This document shows positions 15,302 to 23,629 of a stretch of 64,000 bases of DNA, in pieces. A program made the position numbers and the translations under genes. Within the stretch, counting starts at the first letter, position 1; every line of letters begins with the position of its first letter. The notes under the pieces are model-generated. The model made no database searches. It was not told where the DNA came from and saw only the letters and a list, made by a program, of their open reading frames with translations. This DNA is from a virus: positions 1 through 64,000 of IMG/VR virus record IMGVR_UViG_3300025411_000012; one strand, written 5' to 3'.

Positions 15302-17042
15302 TTTCTTTTACCACTCGGAGCACGTTATTTACACGACCGACTAATTCATCCTTATGAGATATAAGGAAAATGTTCTTATTTCGTTCACGTGCCATTTTCT
15401 TCAATACTGCTAAAGCACTTTCAACCCCAGCACTATCCATACCTGCATCTACTAGTTCGTCAATAAACAATAAATTCAAACTTTGATACAATCCTTCCCA
15501 AACATCTCTAAAAGCAAAACTCATGGAAAGTATCAGTCGATTACGTTCGCCTCGACTTAAATTGTCAAAGTCTAAGTCTTGACCTAGCTGTGTAATCTCA
15601 ACACTCAAATCGTTTTGAAATATCACACGGTGCGGCAATCCTAATGTATCAATATAGTTACCTAATCGTTTGTTCAAATAACTTAAATTTTGATCAATAA
15701 TACGTTTACGAATAAAACTATCTTTGTTGGTTAACAGTTTTAAAAGATATTCTTGGTGATCTTTTAAACTAGTTAGTTCGTTAATCACATCCCATGTGAT
15801 TTCCTGTAAAGCACTTTTCTTCAGTTCTTCAACTTGTTCAGCATAGGGATTGTTTTCATTTGCCCGTTCAGTTAGGCGTTTTTCTAAACTATCTAAGTTG
15901 TTTTTATGACCTAATGCTTCTGCTTCTGTGTCGTAAAACGTAATAGGACGCTTAGGTTGATCACCGATAGATTCCAGTTCATTTAAAACTGGAATAAGTT
16001 CGTTGCCAATCTTAACACCATATTCTAAAGATTCGTTGTAATGTTTCTGTGCTAATGCGTTCATTTCTTCATGTTTGTGATCATGAAGATCCTGTTCGCA
16101 AGCAGGGCATGTTTTATTTTGTAACTTTTCTAATTCTCGTTGATACTTGTCAGAAGCCTTTTCTGCTTGAATCAGTGCAGATTCTAATGTGGCCTTTTGT
16201 TTTTGTAGACTTGTAATCTTAGAGTTGTTATCTTCCCATACTTTCAACTGAGCATGTAAATCTAATTCTTGGTTGATATTAACAGTTGCTAGAGTCTCGA
16301 TACTTTTAATCAACGAGTTTAAGTCTTGTTCTTTTTTATTTTCCCAAGCATTGCTACGAGTGATCAAACTGTCAATGCTTTTTTGAATATTTTCGTTAGC
16401 ACGTTTAGTTGCTTCGATTTTAGCAGTCTCCTCAACAATTGCATCTTTAGTTTCTTTAACTGATGCCTTTAGTGACTCTGCTTTTTCACTAAGCAACGTA
16501 ATGCCGAGCAGTTGTTCGATAACTTCTCGTTGATCCGCAGCCCTCATTGATAAAAAAGGTTCTGTATAAGTGTTCAATGCCAAAATGTGTTTAAACATGG
16601 TGTGTGACATTTCTAACATTTGTTCGATGGCTTTTTGTGTTTCTCGACTATCTCCCTGAGCATCGTCATCTGTTTCGTCAGTTTTTAACTGATCGTTATT
16701 AACAAACAACCTAAGCACATTTGGTTTACGCCCACGCTCAATACGATATGTATTTCCGCCTTTATCAAACTCTACAGTGACTAACATATTTTTACCGTTA
16801 ATCTTATTGATCAAGTTTTCTTTCTTGATGTTTGTAAGAGCTTGACCATAGAGTGCGTAACTCAAAGCATTGATAATGGTAGTTTTACCTGTACCGTTAC
16901 GTGAGCCTGTATCATCTCCTCCTAAGTCAAGGTTAGCACCTAGCACTAGAGTTAAATGTCCTTGTTCGAAATCTACGGCTTGGGTATTTTGACCCACACT
17001 CATGAAGTTCTTTACAGTTAGGTTTTTAATGTGAAAGCTCAT
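15270..17042 (-). CDS. gp46: Recombination endonuclease subunit gp46 (Rad50/SbcC-like)
   Basis: 590 residues with the complete SMC/Rad50 plan: Walker A GSRNGTGKT at 46-54, a coiled coil, a zinc-hook CPAC near residue 311, a second coil, the ABC signature LSRGERNRL near 497, and Walker B LLFIDELVD near 520 with the following D-loop. With gp47 it forms the Mre11-Rad50-type nuclease that resects DNA ends for recombination-dependent replication and host DNA breakdown. The start overlaps the gp47 stop by 4 nt (ATGA). Confidence 0.97.
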   Translation of the reverse strand: MSFHIKNLTVKNFMSVGQNTQAVDFEQGHLTLVLGANLDLGGDDTGSRNGTGKTTIINALSYALYGQALTNIKKENLINKINGKNMLVTVEFDKGGNTYRIERGRKPNVLRLFVNNDQLKTDETDDDAQGDSRETQKAIEQMLEMSHTMFKHILALNTYTEPFLSMRAADQREVIEQLLGITLLSEKAESLKASVKETKDAIVEETAKIEATKRANENIQKSIDSLITRSNAWENKKEQDLNSLIKSIETLATVNINQELDLHAQLKVWEDNNSKITSLQKQKATLESALIQAEKASDKYQRELEKLQNKTCPACEQDLHDHKHEEMNALAQKHYNESLEYGVKIGNELIPVLNELESIGDQPKRPITFYDTEAEALGHKNNLDSLEKRLTERANENNPYAEQVEELKKSALQEITWDVINELTSLKDHQEYLLKLLTNKDSFIRKRIIDQNLSYLNKRLGNYIDTLGLPHRVIFQNDLSVEITQLGQDLDFDNLSRGERNRLILSMSFAFRDVWEGLYQSLNLLFIDELVDAGMDSAGVESALAVLKKMARERNKNIFLISHKDELVGRVNNVLRVVKENGYTSYSAGE

Positions 17043-18052
17043 AGTTCGTTATAAATCTTCAATAAAATGCTTTTATCCATTTGACCGTTTTCTAAATTAA
17101 TCAATCCATCTGTAACAATCTGGTCAACACTTTCAAACATAGTTTCAGTGTTTTCATCAATCATTCCGTTAGAGTTACTTTTATCCTGAATCAAACTAAG
17201 TTCTCGGATATCGTAAAGGTTACTAAACTCATCTTTAATATAGTTTGCTTCTTCAAAACTAATAGGGATATCTAAGTTTACTTTTAAATGCATCTTAGAT
17301 TTCATGATTGTGTCTTTCTTATCAATCATCTCACTAAGTTTGAGTACTCGATACTTAGGACAGTTATCCCAGTTAATAAATTTAGGCTCGCCGCCCCATT
17401 CCATGATCATCATGCCACGTTCATCGTCCCAGTTATCTGCAAAGTTATGGGGAAAGGCATTACCAATGTACCAAACCTTGCCTTTATTCTGTCGTTTATG
17501 GAAGTGTCCCGAAAAAATATAATCAGGACCGTCAAAGTCGTCAACTTTTAATTCACCGTGGTCGGGCATTTGTACCATAGCATTCATATAAAACAACGGC
17601 AGTTCAAAGTGTCCAAACACATATCGGCTTTTCAACTTTTTCATTTCCTTCCACTCATCCCCGACAAGCCACGGGACTAGGGTGACATCATCAAGAGTTG
17701 TTATACCCTCTACGACGGTAACTCCTGGAATATGGCGACCAAAGGCCGATGAATGAATATCACGCTTGTCTTTGTAAAACAAATCGTGGTTGCCGGGAAA
17801 CCAAAAAAACTGCTCAAAGGCAGCACCTAGTTTTTCTAAACAGCGTAGACTACTATCTAATGTGAATAGGTTTAGGCTGTTTCGGTTGTGACTCCAATCG
17901 CCAAGGAAAATGCAAGTTTCACACCCTTGCTCCTTGGCGGTTGAAATAAACCAATCTACGAATTCTTCGCAATCTTGTAAATGTGTTGATGAATTGGACT
18001 TTAGACCATAGTGGATGTCGGTGAAACATGCCACTTTTTTAAATAGACCCAT
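17039..18052 (-). CDS. gp47: Recombination endonuclease subunit gp47 (Mre11/SbcD-like)
   Basis: 337 residues with the calcineurin-like phosphoesterase motifs in order: TDIHYG (11-16), GDWSHNR (about 46-52), GNHD (about 87-90), GHFEL (about 146) and SGHFHKRQ (about 180). These residues bind two metal ions for nuclease activity. It is the partner of gp46, encoded immediately downstream with a 4-nt overlap. SD TAGGAGAAC precedes the ATG, and a sigma70-type promoter lies at 18074-18102. Confidence 0.97.
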   Translation of the reverse strand: MGLFKKVACFTDIHYGLKSNSSTHLQDCEEFVDWFISTAKEQGCETCIFLGDWSHNRNSLNLFTLDSSLRCLEKLGAAFEQFFWFPGNHDLFYKDKRDIHSSAFGRHIPGVTVVEGITTLDDVTLVPWLVGDEWKEMKKLKSRYVFGHFELPLFYMNAMVQMPDHGELKVDDFDGPDYIFSGHFHKRQNKGKVWYIGNAFPHNFADNWDDERGMMIMEWGGEPKFINWDNCPKYRVLKLSEMIDKKDTIMKSKMHLKVNLDIPISFEEANYIKDEFSNLYDIRELSLIQDKSNSNGMIDENTETMFESVDQIVTDGLINLENGQMDKSILLKIYNEL

Positions 18053-18073
18053 TATTATAGTTCTCCTATAAAA

Positions 18074-18102
18074 AGTATAGCGTGTACAATACTAAAGGTC
18101 AA
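18074..18102 (-). promoter_or_regulatory. sigma70-type promoter for gp47-gp46
   Basis: Minus strand TTGACC, a 17-bp spacer, then TATACT; the start point would be near 18067. The -35 box overlaps the last codons of gp55. Confidence 0.75.
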
Positions 18103-19022
18103 GTAATAATGTCTTCGTTTTCTAGCTCTTCTTCGTCCGAGATATCTTCGCTCTTAGGCATACGCATATTTTTATATAGTTCTGCTTGGCGAGCAATTTC
18201 TTCGGCATACTCTTGGCTGTTTTGTCTTGTTAGACTTGGAGTCAATCCTGCTTCTTCCAACAAGTCATCGCGAATATTTTGACTCTTCTTTTCAATATTT
18301 AGAATACGAGTGAATGAATTTGTTACTGCGGCAGTATAGTAGGCAAATGGATTCTCGGATTTTGATTCATCAAACTGTAGTCCAATCTGACTTAGTTGAA
18401 GAATAGCCTGTCCTTTCATTTCATCGACATAAGTATACCCACGCCAGTTGCTACGTTGGGCATAGCGTTCGCTGAGTTTGATAAACATTTTGCCAAGATT
18501 TTCAGTAATGCGTCCGTGTTCTTTATTAAACTTACCAGTTTCGATAGGACCTTTCCAATGGCTTTTACCTACACACATTAGTTCGCCTTCGTCGTTAAAC
18601 TTCCAATGTTGGAAAGGAGGAAAGTTTACTTTTTCATGACTGTCTGCACGATTTTTAACAGTCTTCTTGCGTCCCGGGGCAAGCGGGATATGATCGAATG
18701 TCATTATTCTGATTACAATATCTGTTTTTGCGATAGTTTTATAATCAGGAGTACATTCTGCTAGTTTGATTTTCTTATCGCCATCTGCTCTTGCTTGAGC
18801 AAATGCTTGTAAACCTAGTCTTTTAGCACGAGCACGTTTGGCATCTGCTATAGTTCTAATGTTTACCTTGTCGAGACTTGTTAAAATGATATCGTGTTGT
18901 TGATATTCAGGTTGCAAAAAACTTGAAAATGAACATTTACTACGATGAATTTCTGCTAATAAGTCTCTGTTGTTTAAGTATTTTACCTTTCTGCCGGTCG
19001 GCGCGATAGTTGTTGTTGTCAT
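18099..19022 (-). CDS. gp55: Late transcription sigma factor gp55
   Basis: 307 residues, longer than T4 gp55 (185). The C-terminal half holds the recognisable part: LSERYAQRSNWRGYTYVDEM, then SENPFAYYTAAVTNSFTRIL, parallel to the T4 sequence in which the sigma2-like segment reads SNNPFAYFTQ. The N-terminal extension includes RDLLAEIHRSKCSF and HIPLAPGRKKTVKNR. gp55 replaces sigma70 on host polymerase and recognises the TATAAATA late element, which occurs repeatedly in this window. In T4 it works with gp33 and the gp45 clamp. The C-terminus is very acidic. Confidence 0.92.
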   Translation of the reverse strand: MTTTTIAPTGRKVKYLNNRDLLAEIHRSKCSFSSFLQPEYQQHDIILTSLDKVNIRTIADAKRARAKRLGLQAFAQARADGDKKIKLAECTPDYKTIAKTDIVIRIMTFDHIPLAPGRKKTVKNRADSHEKVNFPPFQHWKFNDEGELMCVGKSHWKGPIETGKFNKEHGRITENLGKMFIKLSERYAQRSNWRGYTYVDEMKGQAILQLSQIGLQFDESKSENPFAYYTAAVTNSFTRILNIEKKSQNIRDDLLEEAGLTPSLTRQNSQEYAEEIARQAELYKNMRMPKSEDISDEEELENEDIIT

Positions 19023-19048
19023 ATTGTTATTATTTTCCTAACTTTTTT

Positions 19049-19076
19049 AGTTTAGCACGGAAATTGCTAGTGTCAA
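19049..19076 (-). promoter_or_regulatory. sigma70-type promoter for gp55
   Basis: Minus strand TTGACA, a 16-bp spacer, then TAAACT. It precedes the gp55 ATG at 19022 by about 27 nt, with an SD (TTAGGAAA) in the leader. Confidence 0.65.
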
Positions 19077-19109
19077 CCGAATCTTTAAAATATTAGCACT
19101 TTATTTAAG

Positions 19110-19117
19110 GTTAAATA
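19110..19117 (+). promoter_or_regulatory. Late-promoter-like motif GTTAAATA for the baseplate block
   Basis: GTTAAATA followed by GTATATCA; the same TAAATAGTATATCA string occurs before gp25 at 25994. It lies 21 nt before the ATG at 19139, with SD AAGGAAT in between. Confidence 0.4.
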
Positions 19118-19138
19118 GTATATCAAGGAATAATATTT

Positions 19139-19972
19139 ATGCCCCTTTCCGGAAACTATCAATTTGTATCTAATACACCTACAGCAGATGTAGCCAACGC
19201 CCCTGTGGTTGGTGCTTCAGACTATAATGCTAATGTATTAGCGGCTATTGCTAAAAATCCTGCAGGTACCGTTACAGCCAGTGGCGCTGCTCGACCTGCA
19301 CAAAGTATTCCGGGTGCTGAAGTAGGTGTACAGTTACAAACTCCTTTAGTTACTAATGCTAATAAAAAAACTCAAGATATGAGAGTTAGAATTCAAGTAC
19401 CTACATTATATCAATCAGCAGTATATACGTCTGGCGCTGGCGGCAATTTAAAATCACTGAATAGCATTATTTTTCCATACACTCCTCAAATTAGTTTTGA
19501 ACACAAAGCCGATTATGCTACTGAAAACCCAATTCATAGTAACTATTCAATCAACTTTTATAAAAGCAGTTATGTAGGTGACATTAGTATTCAAGGTGTT
19601 TTCACTGTACAAAATACTACAGATGCTGTAACTTATCTTTCAACTGTGCATTTGTTAAGAGCATTGACTAAAGGTAGATTTGGTGGTAGTGATAATCTAG
19701 CTGGTAGTCCGCCGCCCATTTGTAGATTACATGCCTATGGAACTTTTATGTTAGATAGCGTTCCTATTGCTATTCAAAGTTTTAAAATAGATTTACCAAA
19801 TGATGTAGATTATTTTTATTTGAACGATCCTTCATTTCTAGAAGCATCAGTTCCTACCAAATCTACTATAATTCTACAATGTAAACCTATGTACAGTAGA
19901 CAGGAAATGCTTGACAATACAGTATCAGGATGGATAGGTTCTCCTGCTCAACGCCAAAAAGGATTATTATAA
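19139..19972 (+). CDS. Baseplate tail-tube cap protein (gp48-like)
   Basis: 277 residues. The C-terminal half (GDISIQGVFTVQNTTDAVTYL, then LRALTKGRFGGSDN, GSPPPICRLHAYGTFMLDSVPIAIQSF and KIDLPNDVDYF) matches the pattern of T4 gp48-type proteins, which cap the tail tube at the baseplate: a PPP-x-L-x-YG turn and a final LP-DVDY strand. The N-terminal 70 residues are Ala/Asn/Thr-rich and variable. T4 gp48 is longer (364). It is the first gene of the plus-strand baseplate block and its TAA overlaps the next ATG (TAATG). Confidence 0.75.
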   Translation: MPLSGNYQFVSNTPTADVANAPVVGASDYNANVLAAIAKNPAGTVTASGAARPAQSIPGAEVGVQLQTPLVTNANKKTQDMRVRIQVPTLYQSAVYTSGAGGNLKSLNSIIFPYTPQISFEHKADYATENPIHSNYSINFYKSSYVGDISIQGVFTVQNTTDAVTYLSTVHLLRALTKGRFGGSDNLAGSPPPICRLHAYGTFMLDSVPIAIQSFKIDLPNDVDYFYLNDPSFLEASVPTKSTIILQCKPMYSRQEMLDNTVSGWIGSPAQRQKGLL

Positions 19973-20271
19973 TGGCTGTCTATAACTCATTAAGTCCGTA
20001 TTATACAACAAATCAAGCGTATGGTTATTTGGATGTTATAAACTGGAGACAGATACCTTCAGAAGTAGATGATATTTTATATACCATTCCTAAAAACTAT
20101 GAATTTAGACCCGATTTATTGTCTTTTGACTTATACGGTGATGTAGGTTTATGGTGGGTATTTGCTGTAAGAAATCCTCAAGTTATTCAAGATCCTGTTT
20201 TTGATATGATAGCTGGCCTACAGATTTATCTACCTAAACTAAGTTCAATTAAAGTAACTTTAGGAATATAA
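19972..20271 (+). CDS. Baseplate wedge protein (gp53-like)
   Basis: 99 residues from the ATG at 19972, which overlaps the preceding stop as TAATG; the in-frame start 42 nt earlier would run into the previous gene and is less likely. The segment IPKNYEFRPDLLSFDLYGDVGLWWVFAVRNPQVIQDPVFDMIAG...YLP resembles gp53-family wedge proteins with a LysM-like fold (DLYG-x-x-x-LWW-x-x-x-x-RN). T4 gp53 is twice as long, so this is a compact version. It would help close the baseplate around the hub. Confidence 0.78.
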   Translation: MAVYNSLSPYYTTNQAYGYLDVINWRQIPSEVDDILYTIPKNYEFRPDLLSFDLYGDVGLWWVFAVRNPQVIQDPVFDMIAGLQIYLPKLSSIKVTLGI

Positions 20272-20272
20272 T

Positions 20273-23200
20273 ATGCCTAATGCAGATAATCTTTATTCAC
20301 CGACTGGCTATCCTTGGCAATCAGTAACATATGGAACTCTTTCAGGCAAATCAACTGATAGTTCAGTACAACGTAAAACTTCTAATGCAGGGTGGCCTCC
20401 TACTGTAACAGGTAGCGGTGTTGGTCCTACTAAATCTAATCTAGAGGAATTAAAAGCACAACAACGAGCAACTCCTGGAGAGAATGTTTTAAACAAATAT
20501 AGATCTGTATCTTATAACCTTACTTTTGCGGCTTTAAACAAATCGCAAATTAATGACCCCTCGTCATTTAATCCACAAAGACCTGGATTTATTATTGCTT
20601 CTACAAAAGGTAAGACTCAAATGGGGCCTAGTCCGACATTTAGTAATGTTCCTGCCCCTCCGTCTACATCTGCAAGTTCTCAAGATACTACTACCTACAA
20701 ATTTGTTGACGAAATAACGGGACAAGTCCAATCAAATAATGTTGTTGAAAATAATGTTCCTTCTTCTATTCCTAATGAAACATCGGGTATAGTAAATCAA
20801 CAAAATCAAACTCGCCAATCGCAAGTTGATTCTTATAATAAAGTAAGTTCTGGAAAATACGACATGTATATCGACAATGTTGATATAGTAACACTATGTT
20901 CTTATACAAACGATGTTAAAACAGCATTGGCTACCGAAATACATTTTGAAATTGTAGAACCTTATAGCATTAATGGATTCATGGAAGCCATACAAGCTGG
21001 CGCTTTATGGGGAGGATTTAATGATTACATTTCTGGATCTTATGCCCTGATCGTGGACTTTTATGGGTATCCAGATGACGAGGGTACTCCGGACCCTGTG
21101 CTGATTGCAGAAGCAACTCGTGTGTTTACAGTTGGTATCATAAATGCAGAAATTGATATCAATAATAGAGGAACAGTATATAAAGTAGCCGTACAACCAG
21201 TTAGTGCCAAAGCCCTAAAGGTATCGTCGTCTAGTAATACTAGAGGTATGACTATTAAAGGTAAGAGCGTAGAAGAAATGTTAAAAAACTATGCTACCAT
21301 ACGTAATAATCAAAACATAGATGATGCTCAATCTACTAATATTCCTGTTGCCCAAGTTGATTCTTATTCAATAATTTTTCCAAGGCTTGATGAAAACGGC
21401 AATCCTATGGTAGATAAAAACGGTAACATTATAGGAGAACCTAATGAAATTGCTAAAGCAACTCATAAACATGTAAACCCTCCTATGAACGATACTGCAA
21501 CACCGGGTACAGCATATCAGGTGTCGTCACAACTAAAACAGCCTAGTAGTGCTTCCGGTTCTAATATTGTTTTTGACGAACATCAAGCAACCTTTGCATC
21601 TGGTGTGGACATTCTAACTGTGATACAATCTGTAGTTATGGATAGTTCTTATATTGGCGATACACTAGAAGCATTTTATAAAAGCGTTAAAAATAAAACA
21701 AGTTTAGGTAGTAACATAGTTGACGAAAACGGCAACATTAAATATTTTAGTGTTATTCCAAAAGTCTATGTAAATCCTGGAAATAACAACGAAACAAATC
21801 AGCCCCCTACAAAATATGTTTACATGGTTGTACCGCGTAAGATATTATATAATTCTGCATTACCCGGAGCTAGTCGAGATGTAATTTCTCAAAAGGTCAT
21901 TAATAATCGAGTTAGTCGTGTTTACAACTATATCTATACAGGACAAAATACCGATGTATTAGATTTTAAAATAAAGTTTGATGCACTATTTTTTGAAGAG
22001 TTACCAAAAGCAATGGGAAACTCAACACAGAATCCTTCTGCTACTAGTTCTTCTCCTAATAATTCAGCTAACATAGAACGTAATCCTCAACCTTCTGCTC
22101 AAGCATATAATACTCCGCAGGCAACTGCTCCGCAAAAAGGAACGTATAATCAATCTTCAAATGCCCCCGACGGGCAGGTAAATGCTAAAGATAGGATAGA
22201 GGAACCGTGGGAACAAATTAAAAAAGCCATGTATGGTGTAATAAACAATAGTAAGTCGGGATTAATCAGTGGAGAAATAACTATATTAGGTGATCCTTTC
22301 TTTTTAACTGATGCTTCAAACGGTAATAGTTCTATGGTTTCGCCGGGAGCGTCGATAAAATCTACAGTCAACCCTTCAACTAGCGAAGTTAATATTTTAA
22401 TTAATTTTAGAAATCCTACCGACCTTAATGATGGTACTGGATTTATGCAGTTTGATAATAATGAAGTAGCATTCAGCGGAATGTATAAAATTATTTCTAT
22501 TAGGCATGAATTCAAACGAGGAGTTTTTAAACAAACATTAGAAATTGTTAGATCTCCTAGTCAGGCAACAAAAACTTCTAGTCAAGAAGAAAGTACTCCG
22601 GGATCTTCTTGGAATTCTGCTGCCAATCCGAATGATCAAAGTGCAGTTAACTCCGGTCCTATACCAGCACCAGTTAACGGCAATCAAATTAATGTAAATG
22701 CGGTAACTTCGTTGCCTACCACAACAAACTCTGACCCTGGATCATTAAGCGGAAACTTATCGGGCGCCAGTGGAGCACAAAATTCCGTATCTTCTTTATA
22801 CGGTATTGCTCCTGGAAATAACACTTCGTCGCTGGGCATTAAAGCCAGTGCTGGTGCATTATTTGCTGCTCAATCTTCTTTAAACGAATCGGCAGCATTG
22901 GTTACTTCTGCACAAAAAGTTCTCAACCAAGCAATACCTGGAACATCTTTAGCACAGGTTACTAATGTTGCATCGACACTAAACTCGAAATTATCAAGTG
23001 TATTAAATCCCAACGCTCTTGCTGTGTCTCCTAGTTTGGCAATAAATCAAGTGGGACAAAATATAAATCAAGTGCTAAATGGCTCAGTTAATAACATTGC
23101 TAATCAGTTCAAAATAAATCCTGTGGGTCTTACTGGGTTAACTGGAGCAATATCGGGGGCATTGTTGGGTAGTTTAATAGGTAGCGGCAAAGGCAAACAA

Positions 23201-23623
23201 GTAGCAACCGCGTTAGGTGCGTTAGCGGGATTGGCTGCAACTATACCAAAAAATGTTAATCTACAGCAAGCGTCTAGTCAAGGTTTGAACATCGAAGGAA
23301 TGACACAACAAGAAATAAAAAATCTACCTCCTATTGTGGCACCTCAGGTTCCTAATCTCACATCCTTTATTCCTACTACGACCGCAGTTGGTATCAACAA
23401 TCCTTTGTCTAACCTTACTTCGGGTCCGTTAGCATCAATACAAAGTGGTCAACTTGGTTCTGGATTATATCAAATAACACAGGCTACAAATATATCTACA
23501 TCCGTTGAAGGAATACAACAACTTACTGGACAAGCAGCCAGTGTGGGTCAGTCTGTAATAAACACAGTTGGTAGTAAAACTGTAGCCTCATTATCACCAC
23601 TTGTAAATACTATAAACGGATAA
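20273..23623 (+). CDS. Large baseplate hub protein (gp27-like position), 1116 aa
   Basis: Residues 1-190 are Ser/Thr/Pro/Gln-rich. Residues about 195-360 (YDMYIDNVDIVTL..., FYGYPDDEGTPDP..., GIINAEIDINNRGTVYKVAVQP) look like a hub beta-domain. Residues about 440-560 and 640-770 (SGEITILGDPFFL..., NEVAFSGMYKIISIRHEF) resemble gp27/gpD-type hub strands. The C-terminal 350 residues are low-complexity with a hydrophobic stretch near 955-995. It sits between gp53-like and gp5-like genes, where a hub protein is expected. It is nearly three times T4 gp27 (391). The gp27 assignment is by position and pattern. Confidence 0.65.
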   Translation: MPNADNLYSPTGYPWQSVTYGTLSGKSTDSSVQRKTSNAGWPPTVTGSGVGPTKSNLEELKAQQRATPGENVLNKYRSVSYNLTFAALNKSQINDPSSFNPQRPGFIIASTKGKTQMGPSPTFSNVPAPPSTSASSQDTTTYKFVDEITGQVQSNNVVENNVPSSIPNETSGIVNQQNQTRQSQVDSYNKVSSGKYDMYIDNVDIVTLCSYTNDVKTALATEIHFEIVEPYSINGFMEAIQAGALWGGFNDYISGSYALIVDFYGYPDDEGTPDPVLIAEATRVFTVGIINAEIDINNRGTVYKVAVQPVSAKALKVSSSSNTRGMTIKGKSVEEMLKNYATIRNNQNIDDAQSTNIPVAQVDSYSIIFPRLDENGNPMVDKNGNIIGEPNEIAKATHKHVNPPMNDTATPGTAYQVSSQLKQPSSASGSNIVFDEHQATFASGVDILTVIQSVVMDSSYIGDTLEAFYKSVKNKTSLGSNIVDENGNIKYFSVIPKVYVNPGNNNETNQPPTKYVYMVVPRKILYNSALPGASRDVISQKVINNRVSRVYNYIYTGQNTDVLDFKIKFDALFFEELPKAMGNSTQNPSATSSSPNNSANIERNPQPSAQAYNTPQATAPQKGTYNQSSNAPDGQVNAKDRIEEPWEQIKKAMYGVINNSKSGLISGEITILGDPFFLTDASNGNSSMVSPGASIKSTVNPSTSEVNILINFRNPTDLNDGTGFMQFDNNEVAFSGMYKIISIRHEFKRGVFKQTLEIVRSPSQATKTSSQEESTPGSSWNSAANPNDQSAVNSGPIPAPVNGNQINVNAVTSLPTTTNSDPGSLSGNLSGASGAQNSVSSLYGIAPGNNTSSLGIKASAGALFAAQSSLNESAALVTSAQKVLNQAIPGTSLAQVTNVASTLNSKLSSVLNPNALAVSPSLAINQVGQNINQVLNGSVNNIANQFKINPVGLTGLTGAISGALLGSLIGSGKGKQVATALGALAGLAATIPKNVNLQQASSQGLNIEGMTQQEIKNLPPIVAPQVPNLTSFIPTTTAVGINNPLSNLTSGPLASIQSGQLGSGLYQITQATNISTSVEGIQQLTGQAASVGQSVINTVGSKTVASLSPLVNTING

Positions 23624-23629
23624 TAAAAT